A DNA stretch of 64,000 nt from JBBQYD01 sp942493075 (GCA_942493075.1 OW818681.1:1922001-1986000), one strand, 5' to 3'; shown: positions 34,383 through 43,324, numbered from the stretch's first letter. The notes: generated by a model from the sequence alone, not told the origin. Made by a program: numbers and translations.

Positions 34383-35666
34383 CTCATCAAGGAGAGCCAC
34401 GTCTCGGCATGCCTTAGCCTTGTCGAGAAGGGCCTTAGCCTTTGCAATGCTGGTGGCTGCGGAGGTTTGTGCTTCGAGAACCCGTGCGGTTGCTGCCTCC
34501 AATTGAACCCGGTAATTGGCCAGTCCGCTACGGTCTGCCCTTGATACGAAAAAAAGGTAAGTGCAGAAGTGTTTAAACGTTGCGACTTTCCTCTGTAGTT
34601 CCGCAATGTAAGGCTCCATGGCATCGAGCTCGGCCTGTGCTTGCGCACATCGAGAGGCGAGCTGCGTGTGCAGGTTTAAAAGCAACGTACAATCTTTGGG
34701 GTCGAGTTCAGAGATAGCACGGGCAATTTCCTCAATGGAGGCGGCCGTTTTGGGGGCACTGGCCAGAGTGCCGGAAAGACGCTCGTAAGCGGCGAACAAG
34801 TCAGCTACTTTGGGTTGGAGAATTTCGGCAAGTGTGCTTCCAAGCAAGAGGAGGTCCACCTGAGTCTTTGCTTCGTGCAACGTGATCCTGCCAAAAGCAA
34901 GACCCTGCCGAATATCTCTTAGGGACTCAAGGTGGTTGGCTGAAACTCGCAATTTTCCAACGACTCTAATAAGGTAAAGAGTGGCTGTCAGGAGCAGTGC
35001 CAGTCTGAGGTTCTGAGGCTCAAGAAAGCCTCGATTGAGCTGCCAGAGAGTGCCCCAGCAGATCAAAACAGGAGAGGCGATGAAGAATGTGGCTAGCGAG
35101 GCCTCAAGGTGCAACGAGGTTCTGGCAGCCTTTTGCGGAAGCTGGAATGTGATGGGGAAGTCAGTGAATGCGAAAATGATTCCCAGCGTCAGGGCTATAA
35201 CTTCGTAGGCGCACAACGCACACATGATCGCGAACTGCCACGGAACCCATGAGATTTGGCCGCGAAAATAGTAAAGGCAGAAGAGGAAAAAGAAGTTGCG
35301 GACCACATGGAATAAGAAAACGGGCCGTGTGCTGCCGAGCATTCGCGCTGCGGGGTGAAAGCGAGCAGTGGCTCCGCCATGACGAGGAGAAGCTTCCATC
35401 AGCCGGATAATGGAGGTGAGAGCCTCAGCCAATACCCAGATCGACAGAGTCAGGAGAAAGACAGCTTCCTGCTGGAAACTGGCTTTTTCATAGTAGTCCA
35501 TTGCAAGCCAAAGGGCTGCTGCCATCGCGCCTAGGAGGGCCCAGTGGGAAAAGCCTTCCGCCGACTGCTTTGAGTTGATTGAGGCAATTTCGGAGTCGAG
35601 TGCTTCGAGAAGTTGTTCGCGATTTGGCGGAACCGGGAGTATGGTATCTATTGGCGGAATCATCAC
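34365..35666 (-). CDS. Six-helix membrane protein with C-terminal coiled coil, last gene of the RM island
   Basis: 433 residues from a GTG directly after the hsdM stop (an ATG is the next codon). Predicted membrane helices are at about 41-57, 68-87, 114-133, 142-168, 189-208 and 219-236. They are followed by about 190 residues of helical, Ala/Leu/Glu-rich sequence with heptad character (for example LFAAYERLSGTLASAPKTAA and AQAELDAMEPYIAELQRKVA). No family is recognised. Zero spacing from hsdM shows co-transcription and coupled translation with a type I restriction system. Membrane proteins at the end of defence operons often act as effectors that damage the membrane; that role is inference. 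Its 3' end overlaps the UDG-like gene by 18 bases. Confidence 0.65.
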   Translation of the reverse strand: MMIPPIDTILPVPPNREQLLEALDSEIASINSKQSAEGFSHWALLGAMAAALWLAMDYYEKASFQQEAVFLLTLSIWVLAEALTSIIRLMEASPRHGGATARFHPAARMLGSTRPVFLFHVVRNFFFLFCLYYFRGQISWVPWQFAIMCALCAYEVIALTLGIIFAFTDFPITFQLPQKAARTSLHLEASLATFFIASPVLICWGTLWQLNRGFLEPQNLRLALLLTATLYLIRVVGKLRVSANHLESLRDIRQGLAFGRITLHEAKTQVDLLLLGSTLAEILQPKVADLFAAYERLSGTLASAPKTAASIEEIARAISELDPKDCTLLLNLHTQLASRCAQAQAELDAMEPYIAELQRKVATFKHFCTYLFFVSRADRSGLANYRVQLEAATARVLEAQTSAATSIAKAKALLDKAKACRDVALLDELPYAP

Positions 35667-37445
35667 TCATGCCTTTCTACCAGCAAGGGATATGAGGGTG
35701 CGCAGCTTAGCGAGGGCGGTGTCGGCTTCGCGGCCTTTTGCGGCAATGAAGTCGATGAGCTCGGCGGGAGTGCGGGTGTCTTCTTCTGATCCCCGATTGG
35801 GATTGACGGCCTTTAAGTCGTAAACGGCGTTTTCAATGGATTCGGCTTTGGCGAGGGACTCTCGGGACTCGCGCTGAACCTTTTTGCAGGCCTCTTCCAT
35901 GGTGGCAAGGACTTCCTTCGAAGCTGTCTTCGTGCTACGCCTGTCGCGGAAAGCCTTTTCCAGGTCATCGGCGTGGGTGGCCAACTCGGCCGCTTTTTCC
36001 CGATGTGGGCGCGCATCGTCGAGTCCCTTTTGCAGGCGAGCGGCAAAGTCAACGGTCCAGCTCCGGGGAGTGGCGGCGCACTTGGGTAATGCTTTAAAGA
36101 AATCGTCAAAATGCTGCTGGGTGAGCGGGGTTTTCTTGCCGACCTTTATGTCTGAGAGATCGAAGTACCAAATTCGCTCGGTTTGCGCGCCTTTAGTGAA
36201 GAATACCAAGTTGGTTTTGACGCCGGCGCCTGCGGCGGTGAAGACGCCGCCGGGAAGGCTGATGATGCAGTCAACGCTGCACTCCTCCAGGAGCTTGCGC
36301 TTGGTTTGCACGAAGGCGGTTTCGTTGGTGCGAAACAGAACGCCTTCGTCGAGGACGATTCCGCACATGCTCCCGGAGTTCATACTCTTGAGCACATGCT
36401 GAAGGAACAGCATCTGGGTTGCTCCAGTCTTGTATTCGAACTGGGTCTGTGCCTCCTTGCCTTCCTTGCCGCCGAAGGGAGGATTCATGAGGATGTAATC
36501 GAAGAACTGTGGGGCTCCTTTGAACAGGTCGTCGTAGGTTGGCTGGTCAGAGAGCGTATTGCCATGCCAAAGGTGAGGCTCGTCGATGCCATGCAGGATC
36601 AGATTGGCCAGCGCGATGGGATAGATAGTATCGTCCTTTTCCCGGCCGTAGAACGTGCGGCGTTTGAGTGTTTCGAGCAACGGGCCTGTGAGGGTGCCAG
36701 CACGTTCGGCTTTGTCCCTCACGTATTCGTAGGACTGGGCAAGGAAACCGCCGGTGCCGCAGCCGGGGTCATAGACGGTTTTGCCGGGCTGAGGGTCAAC
36801 GACACGAATCATGACGCGGATGATTTCACGCGGGGTGAAGAACTGGCCACCGTCATTGCCTTTCTCGCCCATTTTGAGGAGCAAACCCTCGTATACCTGG
36901 GAGAGGGTGAAGACGTGGGTGTCTTCCACCGTTTCACTGCTGATTTCGTGGACCTTGTCCAGGACATCGAGGAAATTCTTTTCGGAATCGATGCGACTGC
37001 GTTCGACGCTGGCAATTATCTCGCTGATAACCTTCTGGCGCGGGGTGGCGCCCTGGTTGTCTTTGAGAGCTTTGAGCTTGGGCAGGAGAACGCGGTGAAC
37101 GAACTGCCAACAGCTTGCTTTTGGGTTTCTACGGAGAGGGGAGCCGGGTGCTGCCCACCAACTCCAGCGGAGACGGTGGTTGAGCGAAGGTGTAAAGGAG
37201 ATGCCGAGGGCCTCGGCCTCTTGTGCCTCATGTGTTTCGCGCTCGTCGAGAATGCGGAGGAAGAGGATCCAGGTAAGCTCGGGTACGTATTTCATGGCGC
37301 CGGCGCAGTTTGAGCGGCGCATGATGTCGCAGATAGATTTGATGGCGCTATTAAGCGACTGCTGAGTGGCGTGGCGCTTGCCGCTGGCGCTTTTACCGGG
37401 CTTGGGCTGGGAGTTCGGGGTTGCGGTGGTGTTTTTCTTAGGCAT
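35667..37445 (-). CDS. hsdM: Type I restriction-modification system, methyltransferase subunit
   Basis: 592 residues from the ATG before PKKNTTATPN; an upstream in-frame ATG adds 18 residues of no evident function. The N-terminal HsdM helical domain (SLNSAIKSICDIMRRSNCAG, LTWILFLRILDE) precedes an N6-adenine methyltransferase domain with motif I (YDPGCGTGGFLAQ, SAM binding) and the catalytic motif IV NPPFGG. A coiled-coil C-terminus (about 450-592) follows. It methylates adenine in the target set by HsdS, and two copies assemble with HsdS and HsdR. In this operon it is separated from hsdS by three other genes, and 188 bases lie between it and the preceding small gene, enough for its own promoter. 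Confidence 0.96.
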   Translation of the reverse strand: MPKKNTTATPNSQPKPGKSASGKRHATQQSLNSAIKSICDIMRRSNCAGAMKYVPELTWILFLRILDERETHEAQEAEALGISFTPSLNHRLRWSWWAAPGSPLRRNPKASCWQFVHRVLLPKLKALKDNQGATPRQKVISEIIASVERSRIDSEKNFLDVLDKVHEISSETVEDTHVFTLSQVYEGLLLKMGEKGNDGGQFFTPREIIRVMIRVVDPQPGKTVYDPGCGTGGFLAQSYEYVRDKAERAGTLTGPLLETLKRRTFYGREKDDTIYPIALANLILHGIDEPHLWHGNTLSDQPTYDDLFKGAPQFFDYILMNPPFGGKEGKEAQTQFEYKTGATQMLFLQHVLKSMNSGSMCGIVLDEGVLFRTNETAFVQTKRKLLEECSVDCIISLPGGVFTAAGAGVKTNLVFFTKGAQTERIWYFDLSDIKVGKKTPLTQQHFDDFFKALPKCAATPRSWTVDFAARLQKGLDDARPHREKAAELATHADDLEKAFRDRRSTKTASKEVLATMEEACKKVQRESRESLAKAESIENAVYDLKAVNPNRGSEEDTRTPAELIDFIAAKGREADTALAKLRTLISLAGRKA

Positions 37446-37633
37446 ATTGCGCTTGGCTCTGCTCCAACCGAAGGCTGACGCTTTGTGTCGGAGATTCACG
37501 TAGGTTGGGTGGGGCTATTTTGTTGCGAGGGCGCAAGGCCTCACACGTCGCAGTGACGAGCGCTTGCTTCGACAGTGGAGGCAGAAGGAACTCGACCGTC
37601 GCAAAGCCACTAAACCTGGGTTCAATGAGAGCC

Positions 37634-37801
37634 TCAGGCCGGCTGGTGCTGGTGGCGACGGCGGAGAGTACTGTTGGCGATCAGCAAACTGCGATCGCGG
37701 AGCTTCTCCAGCAGCACGAGCTTTTCCGAAAATGACAGATGCGCCAGACGCTGACGCGTCTGCCGTTTGCTCTCCATTACTTGGCGCATGAAGTGACTCA
37801 T
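37634..37801 (-). CDS. 55-residue basic helical protein coupled to a nucleotidyltransferase
   Basis: A short gene overlapping the nucleotidyltransferase stop by four bases (ATGA). The product is mostly helical and basic: MRQVMESKRQTRQRLAHLS, then FSEKLVLLEKLRDRSLLI and an Arg/His tail. A second ATG four codons in is also possible. The pattern (MES-K-x2-x-RQ-RLA, F-x-EKL-x-LLEKLRDRS) looks like a conserved small partner that I have the impression of seeing beside single-domain nucleotidyltransferases, but I cannot name a family. Coupled translation and tiny size suggest an obligate partner: antitoxin, adaptor or target-presenting subunit. Confidence 0.7.
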   Translation of the reverse strand: MSHFMRQVMESKRQTRQRLAHLSFSEKLVLLEKLRDRSLLIANSTLRRRHQHQPA

Positions 37802-38316
37802 CTGTTTCTAATAAACTTATCGCCGAATTGTTCCCATTTAGCAAGTAGATCATAGCGGGTGAGGATTTGGTCGAGCTTAGGGGTGTCAAGCACACCTGCC
37901 TCGATAAACTGGAGGATTCGGGCAAAGTCTTTAGCACGGCCAAGTTGCAGGGCAAGGGCAACGAGATGCTCGGCGGTCATGACCCAGGTGGGGACACCAT
38001 CGACCTCGGTTTCGATTGCTTGAGCAAGGGCTTCGTCGCCCAGAGCGTCACCCGGAGGAAGGAACTGCACGTGCCAGCCTTCGATGATGATGTATTCGCC
38101 TTCGATTTTGTAGTCTCGGTCCGTGAGATACTTGTAGAGGGGCTCCAGGGAGATGAGGGCGCTGCGCGGGCCATTGCGGAAAGAGACGAAGATGTCGATG
38201 TCGAGCGTAGCTGAGGGTTCGAGGTAAAAGGTCGCGCCTACGGCGCCGCCAATGGCGTATTTGTCGATAACGCCATCGGCATGCATTTGATTGATAACCT
38301 GGAGTGTGGCTTTCAT
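37798..38316 (-). CDS. MNT/AbiEii-like nucleotidyltransferase
   Basis: 172 residues with the polymerase-beta-type nucleotidyltransferase core: the GG motif at residues 23-24 (KYAIGGAVGATFYLEPSATL) followed by the acidic pair Asp39 and Asp41 (TLDIDIF). The short helical C-terminus (AEHLVALALQLGRAKDFARI) is like that of DUF6036/AbiEii-type proteins. Such enzymes transfer a nucleotide to tRNA or protein; many are toxins or antitoxins. It lies 61 bases after the ApeA-like gene and is coupled through ATGA to a 55-residue protein. A single-enzyme resistance nucleotidyltransferase is the main alternative, but the location favours defence. Confidence 0.75.
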   Translation of the reverse strand: MKATLQVINQMHADGVIDKYAIGGAVGATFYLEPSATLDIDIFVSFRNGPRSALISLEPLYKYLTDRDYKIEGEYIIIEGWHVQFLPPGDALGDEALAQAIETEVDGVPTWVMTAEHLVALALQLGRAKDFARILQFIEAGVLDTPKLDQILTRYDLLAKWEQFGDKFIRNR

Positions 38317-38377
38317 GGAATGCTAGAGCTTACCACTAAAGACTTCGTGCAAGAGCGGCGGGTGGGCGAGCTTCCAT

Positions 38378-39631
38378 TTATACATAATCTATGATGTCGG
38401 AGGCCAGTTGACGGCGGAGGACGGGGAAGCGGTCAGCCGGGATGCCTAATTCGGCAAGGACGCACATTTGGAAAATAAAGGTCAGTTTCTCGTTCAGGCG
38501 AAAGAGCGCAGATTTTTGGACAACCCTGCCCGCTTTTAGCCAGTTTGGATTGTGGTGAGTGTAATAGTTTCGGTTGTCGCGGACCGCCTCGGCGAAGGCG
38601 ACGGGATCCGTTACAAGGCCCTGCAGGTGGGGCAGACACTGGGTGGCGAGTGCCCGAATCTTATTCAAAAAAACCTGGTTATTGTGAGACTGGTGCTTGA
38701 TCCCATGGTACGCCTCAAGAGCCTGGGTGAGGCACAGGTGTTCGACTTCGTGAGGAAGGGAGTGATAGACGGTAGTGGAGTAGCTGGCGAACGCCTCGTC
38801 GTAAAGACGGAGGAAATCGAGCCACTGGGCGAAGAACTGTGCGAAACGAGGCTGAACGTCGTCGAAGCGGAAGACCCAACGGGGGTCGGGTTCCACTGGT
38901 TCCCGGATGATGGAGTTGTGAATGGTCAGTTTGTGGTGAATGAATGCGCCCTGAACGTCGCGCCCGTAGCCTTCTTTGGTGCCTGAGATGGAAAGCATGT
39001 AGACGGGGCTCAAGGCTGCGAGATGAAGTAAGTGCCGGAGCGCGGCTATCAATCGCAGGCACTGCTTGAGATCGAGCCCCAGAGGGGAATGGAAGGACAG
39101 AGAGATGTCTTCACGGATGACTGACTCCTGGCCGCCGTGGGAAAAGTCATTCGTGGGGTGTATCTCGAGTCGGAGATCGGGGGTGATTTGAAAAGACTGG
39201 TTCTCAGGGCGGCAGTAGTCGATCCGGTAGGTGACGGACGTATCCTTGGGCTTTCTTTGGAATCCGGTAATGCCCAGCCATTGATAGAGGTGTTGTGCCT
39301 GCAGGGTGAGAACGTTCAGGCGGAACTCGGAGGCATCAGCGAGATGAATCCCAAGCACTGCGTAACCAGCAGTGAACTTCACATGAGTCATTACCATGGT
39401 TGCCGTGGTCTGGGGCCATCCGGGGAAGAGGAGGGAAATCGGCTGCTCGTGATCGTCGAGGCCGTGGATGATCGGGGGGGCTTTGGCCTCCATGAATTGA
39501 AAGCCTTTCGGGATGGTGACGGAAAGCGCCGCGGCCTTGTTTGGTGCGAGCGTGAGTGTGCCCACCCATCTTTCGTCCGGTGCCGAGGGGAGCCACCATT
39601 GACCCACAAGTTCACGTTTGGCTGGTTGCAT
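38378..39631 (-). CDS. ApeA-like anti-phage protein with HEPN RNase domain
   Basis: 417 residues from the ATG 10 bases after the hsdS stop. The N-terminal part (1-250) begins KRELVGQWWLPSAPDERWVG, the G-x-WW-x-P start typical of ApeA N-terminal domains, and is rich in beta strands. The C-terminal domain is helical and ends in a HEPN-type motif, R354-N-Y-Y-T-H359 (in AVRDNRNYYTHHNPNW), the R-x4-H catalytic signature of HEPN ribonucleases. ApeA in enterobacteria aborts phage infection. Embedding in a type I RM operon is reminiscent of the anticodon nuclease PrrC, which is held silent by EcoprrI. RNA cleavage here is inferred from the motif. Confidence 0.78.
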   Translation of the reverse strand: MQPAKRELVGQWWLPSAPDERWVGTLTLAPNKAAALSVTIPKGFQFMEAKAPPIIHGLDDHEQPISLLFPGWPQTTATMVMTHVKFTAGYAVLGIHLADASEFRLNVLTLQAQHLYQWLGITGFQRKPKDTSVTYRIDYCRPENQSFQITPDLRLEIHPTNDFSHGGQESVIREDISLSFHSPLGLDLKQCLRLIAALRHLLHLAALSPVYMLSISGTKEGYGRDVQGAFIHHKLTIHNSIIREPVEPDPRWVFRFDDVQPRFAQFFAQWLDFLRLYDEAFASYSTTVYHSLPHEVEHLCLTQALEAYHGIKHQSHNNQVFLNKIRALATQCLPHLQGLVTDPVAFAEAVRDNRNYYTHHNPNWLKAGRVVQKSALFRLNEKLTFIFQMCVLAELGIPADRFPVLRRQLASDIIDYV

Positions 39632-39641
39632 TTTGTGTGGG

Positions 39642-40871
39642 TCAGGAAGGCCCGGCGAAGGCTTCGCGCAGGAGGGCGGCCGGGAGATGGTCGAGGGCGG
39701 CGAGGCGGGTGGCGAGGGCATAGCTGAGCGCCCTCGCCTCAGTAAACTCTTGCTGGATCCTTCTAAGCAGCGTTCCCTGCTGCTTGAGCGATGGCAGTGG
39801 GATTTCGACGGCGGCGACTTCTTCCGTGCGAATGCGTGGGAGTTGGCCAGGGGTTGTGTCGATAGGAGCACGCTCCAAATAGAGCGGGCTTCGCATGAAC
39901 CAGGCGACAAATTCTGTTTCGGCTCGGTCGAGACGCACCTCATAAACGTATTGGTCCACCGAGCATAGGCCGTCAAACTCAGCGACCCACACCTTGTTGA
40001 GGTAGGGCCTGAGATAACCATAAACGAGGTCTCCACGATTAAATTGAGGTTTGCGGCCTGTAAGTTGTGACATCTCGATGGGGATGGCGCCATTGCGAAC
40101 GCCGGTGAGCGATTGAATGTGCTCCAAACCAACAAAAATTGCAGGGCCACTGGGATTGTCCCGAGGGTGGACCACCTCTTTTCGAAGTCGGAGGATGTTT
40201 CCGAGCTTACAGGCAGGCCAGTGGGCTGCGGAGGCCTGTGTGAACACATCTCGAAGTTGGAGTGATGGGAGGTCCTTCGCCGCCTCAACTTGGACTTCGA
40301 CTGCGGCGCGGGCTTTTTGGACCTCGGCGAGTTGTTCCCGGACGCGGGCCGCGATGCGACGCTGTTCGGGGAGGGGGGGAAGGGCGACTGGCAGCGTTAG
40401 GAGAACGGCCATGTCGGCGCGCGGCATGCGCGAACCGGTCTTGTCTAGCATCGCGGCGGCAACGGTTTCTTCACGGCGGAGAAGGATGGCCAGGAAGCTT
40501 CGGTCGATGAGCTGTGAATTGGGAAGGAGGGGAATCAACTCGGTGGTGCAGCGGCCTGTGAAGTCAGGGAGCGCGACTTTGTTTAGATAGGGGCGTAGTT
40601 TACCATATAGAACATGCCTGGAGTCGAATGCGAACGTGGTGCTCTTCCCCTCCTCTAGGGTCCCAGCAGTCGCATGTCTCAGAATGCGCCCGCTGGTGCC
40701 TTCGATATGTTCAAGTCCGAGGTAGGGGCGCGATGAAGCCTCGAGGGATTGCGGCACGACAATCTGCCTGTCTTGGATGCATAGAGCACCTAACGGGAGG
40801 CGCTGCCATCCCTGGGGCAGAGAGTCCAGATGGTTGCCGATTCCATTCGTGCTGTTGACTTGTCGGCTCAT
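39642..40871 (-). CDS. hsdS: Type I restriction-modification system, specificity subunit
   Basis: 409 residues with the usual two-fold layout: target recognition domain 1 (about 20-165, LPQGWQRLPLGALCI), a central conserved helix (LPLPPLPEQRRIAARVREQL), target recognition domain 2 (about 215-355, HWPACKLGNILRLRKE) and a second conserved helix near the end (IPLPSLKQQGTLLRRIQQEF). Each domain would read one half of a bipartite DNA target. The start codon overlaps the hsdR stop by four bases, and the ApeA-like gene starts 10 bases after its stop. Both halves look complete, with no sign of recombination or frameshift. Confidence 0.94.
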   Translation of the reverse strand: MSRQVNSTNGIGNHLDSLPQGWQRLPLGALCIQDRQIVVPQSLEASSRPYLGLEHIEGTSGRILRHATAGTLEEGKSTTFAFDSRHVLYGKLRPYLNKVALPDFTGRCTTELIPLLPNSQLIDRSFLAILLRREETVAAAMLDKTGSRMPRADMAVLLTLPVALPPLPEQRRIAARVREQLAEVQKARAAVEVQVEAAKDLPSLQLRDVFTQASAAHWPACKLGNILRLRKEVVHPRDNPSGPAIFVGLEHIQSLTGVRNGAIPIEMSQLTGRKPQFNRGDLVYGYLRPYLNKVWVAEFDGLCSVDQYVYEVRLDRAETEFVAWFMRSPLYLERAPIDTTPGQLPRIRTEEVAAVEIPLPSLKQQGTLLRRIQQEFTEARALSYALATRLAALDHLPAALLREAFAGPS

Positions 40872-43324
40872 GCAGCGAAAATGGTTTCCTTGGTTTTGCG
40901 GAGGAGTTCGGCCGGTTTGCCGCCCTGGGAGAGGGTGGCGATGGCGTTGGCTTCGCCGATGGTGCTCCAGAGTTGGCCCGTTTCAAGAGCGCCAGTCCCA
41001 GCTTTTTCGAACTGCTTGACGATCTTGCGAATGACTTTTGCAGTGGGCTGGGGCAAGCGGATAAGCCAATCGGGGCCAGCGTCGCCGAATTGAGCGGCGC
41101 GTTGGGCACGAGTTATTGGGGGCACGTCATAGGCCAGGGCGGCCAGGATGTCGAATTCGTCGAAGGCCTCCATGCCTGCGCCTTCGGTGATGACCTCGGT
41201 AACGAGGTTCCTGTCCCGGAGTTCCTGGAGCATTTGCTGCCGTTTTTGCGGGTCGAGCCAGCGGGTGCGAAAATCAGCCAGTGTGGGAACAGAGGCGATG
41301 AGCTGTGTGGTGAGTGCTTCGCAGTATTCCTGTGGGGTGACCCGTTGGAGACGGCCATCGCGCGTGAGCAGATGGTAGTTACCTGCGGGCTTAAGCTCGA
41401 TTTTGACACCTTTGACCCGAACCTTTTGAACGGGAGGCTGTGGGGGCTGTGGAGGTGTAGACGGACCTGGCTCGGGAGGCGGTGGCGTGATGAAAGCCTG
41501 GCCGAATAGGGCAGTGGCGCCGGTGTAATCGAAAATGCGAAACATGAGTTTGCCACTCTCACGATCGATGCGGGTGCCGCGGCCAATCATCTGGTGGAAG
41601 AGCAGTGGGGACTGGATATAGCGAAAGAAGACGATGTTGCGGACCCGGGGCACGTTGACGCCGGTAGTAAGAAGGTCCTTGGTGGTGGCGATGATGTGGG
41701 ACTTGGCGCGGCCCCGGAAGTCGGGGATGAGGGCCTGGCCATTAACCGAGGACATGCACTTGAAGGCGTAGTTCTGGATACGTTTCTGACCGTTGGTTTT
41801 GGCCCAAGCGCTATAAAGGCCGTTCAGCGCGTTCGCGATGAGGTCGGCGTGGTGATCACTGGCGCAGAAAATGATGGTCTTCTGAAGCGGTGTGCGGTCG
41901 CCGGTTGTCAGGATGCGCTGGAACAGGTGCTCGGCCATGGCTTTGACGCGGTCGGGCATGACGAGCTTGCTTTCAATAGTGGAACCTTCGTTGAGCACCG
42001 CGACGGCCTCGGGTTGGACAGGCTGGCCTGTGAGAAGATCAGTGAGTTTCTTGGCTGCGATGTCGGCACGGAGTACGCCGCGAATGCGTTCGGGATTCAG
42101 TTCGCCATCGTGGTGGATGTCATATTGCTCGATCTCGCAAGGGGCCAGATAGCCATCGGCCACGCCTTGCTGATAGGAGTATTCGTAAACCGGCTCGCCA
42201 AAGTATCTGAGATTGTCAGCAAGGAGGCGGCGGTCATCCTCAATCTGTTTGCCGAGTTCGCCGGACTTTACTTGCGGCAGCTCGATTTCGCGCGGAGTAG
42301 CGGTGAGGCCGATTTGGATTGCCTGGCTGTTCTTCTCGAGGATGACGAACCATTTGCCCCAAGCGGAGCGGTGACATTCGTCAATGATGATGACATCGAA
42401 ATAGCCGGGCGGATAGTGCTTGAGAAAGAAGGATGGGTCAATGGCCTGGGGATCGTTGGTGTCGTCCTCCTCCTCTGCTTTCGCGGGCGTGACGCCGCCA
42501 CGCTTTCTGTGATCAAGCGTCTGGTAGGTGGCGATAATGACTTTGGCGTTTTTCTGGGGGTTGCGTGTGTCAATTTCGGCGGCGTCATTGCCGAAAGCTG
42601 CCTGGAAATCGCCAAGGCCATTATCGCGGAGCTCTGTGCGGTCGCAGACGAATAGAGCCTTGCCCATGAGGCCGGCATCGGAGATGCGGCGGAGCAGGCC
42701 GGCGGCCATGCGCGTCTTGCCGCCACCGGTGGCGATGGGAAGGAGGGCGCGAGCGGGTTTGTGGTTTTGAGCGGCGCGAATGATCTGCTCGAACACGGCA
42801 CGCATGCCGGCATCCTGGTAATAACGGAAGTAGTCCCGGCCCTGGTTGTAGGGGACCTGCAGGAGCGCGAAGGCAGGGGTCTGGGGATTAATGCAGCGGA
42901 CACTAAGATAGCGCTGAACCAATTCGTCCGGAGTTGGGAACGCTGTCAAGGGTTTGGGATCGGACGTGGTGCCGGTTTGTTCGTCGTATTCAACAAACAT
43001 GTGGCCATTGGAGGAGAAGACGAACGGCACGTGATGGAGCTGGCCGACGCGGTAGCCTTTGCCCTGCTGGAGGCCGTGTTCCGGGGGCAATGCTTCACGT
43101 TTGGCTTCGACTATGGCGAGAGGGATTGGGTCGGCTCCCGGTGTGAGGGGGCGGCGCAGGACGTAATCGGTTCGACCGGCAGCGCGTTCGCGGGCTGAGT
43201 GGTTTACGATATCGATCGGTTTGGCGGTCTCCTCGACGCGAATATCGGTACGGCGGCTCCAACCTCGCTCCTCGAGGGCCGGGTCAATCAGTTCAAATCG
43301 AGTTTGGGCTTCGTTGCGCCGCAT
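40868..43324 (-). CDS. hsdR: Type I restriction-modification system, motor/endonuclease subunit (EcoEI-like)
   Basis: 818 residues from the ATG before RRNEAQTRFEL; an upstream in-frame start adds 14 residues. The N-terminal PD-(D/E)xK nuclease shows TDYVLRRPL and LAIVEAKRE, with the catalytic Asp and E-x-K. The SF2 translocase follows: Walker A PIATGGGKTRMAAG, DEAD-type box IIIDECHRSAWGKW, GLTATPRE, and helicase C motifs (QMIGRGTRID). The EcoEI-type C-terminal region is present, so this is a short HsdR, not the long EcoKI type. HsdR translocates and cuts unmethylated DNA. It is the first gene of the leftward operon and is divergent from parE. Confidence 0.95.
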   Translation of the reverse strand: MRRNEAQTRFELIDPALEERGWSRRTDIRVEETAKPIDIVNHSARERAAGRTDYVLRRPLTPGADPIPLAIVEAKREALPPEHGLQQGKGYRVGQLHHVPFVFSSNGHMFVEYDEQTGTTSDPKPLTAFPTPDELVQRYLSVRCINPQTPAFALLQVPYNQGRDYFRYYQDAGMRAVFEQIIRAAQNHKPARALLPIATGGGKTRMAAGLLRRISDAGLMGKALFVCDRTELRDNGLGDFQAAFGNDAAEIDTRNPQKNAKVIIATYQTLDHRKRGGVTPAKAEEEDDTNDPQAIDPSFFLKHYPPGYFDVIIIDECHRSAWGKWFVILEKNSQAIQIGLTATPREIELPQVKSGELGKQIEDDRRLLADNLRYFGEPVYEYSYQQGVADGYLAPCEIEQYDIHHDGELNPERIRGVLRADIAAKKLTDLLTGQPVQPEAVAVLNEGSTIESKLVMPDRVKAMAEHLFQRILTTGDRTPLQKTIIFCASDHHADLIANALNGLYSAWAKTNGQKRIQNYAFKCMSSVNGQALIPDFRGRAKSHIIATTKDLLTTGVNVPRVRNIVFFRYIQSPLLFHQMIGRGTRIDRESGKLMFRIFDYTGATALFGQAFITPPPPEPGPSTPPQPPQPPVQKVRVKGVKIELKPAGNYHLLTRDGRLQRVTPQEYCEALTTQLIASVPTLADFRTRWLDPQKRQQMLQELRDRNLVTEVITEGAGMEAFDEFDILAALAYDVPPITRAQRAAQFGDAGPDWLIRLPQPTAKVIRKIVKQFEKAGTGALETGQLWSTIGEANAIATLSQGGKPAELLRKTKETIFAA

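Noticed and set aside
36183..37313. Rightward open frame of 376 codons inside hsdM
   Set aside because: It is antisense to motifs I and IV of hsdM; the codon bias of hsdM creates the long mirror frame.
41594..42655. Rightward open frame of 353 codons inside hsdR
   Set aside because: It is antisense to the HsdR helicase motifs and has no recognisable domain.
34365..43324. Island considered as a recent mobile element
   Set aside because: No integrase, transposase, tRNA target, direct repeats or clear shift in base composition was seen at its borders.
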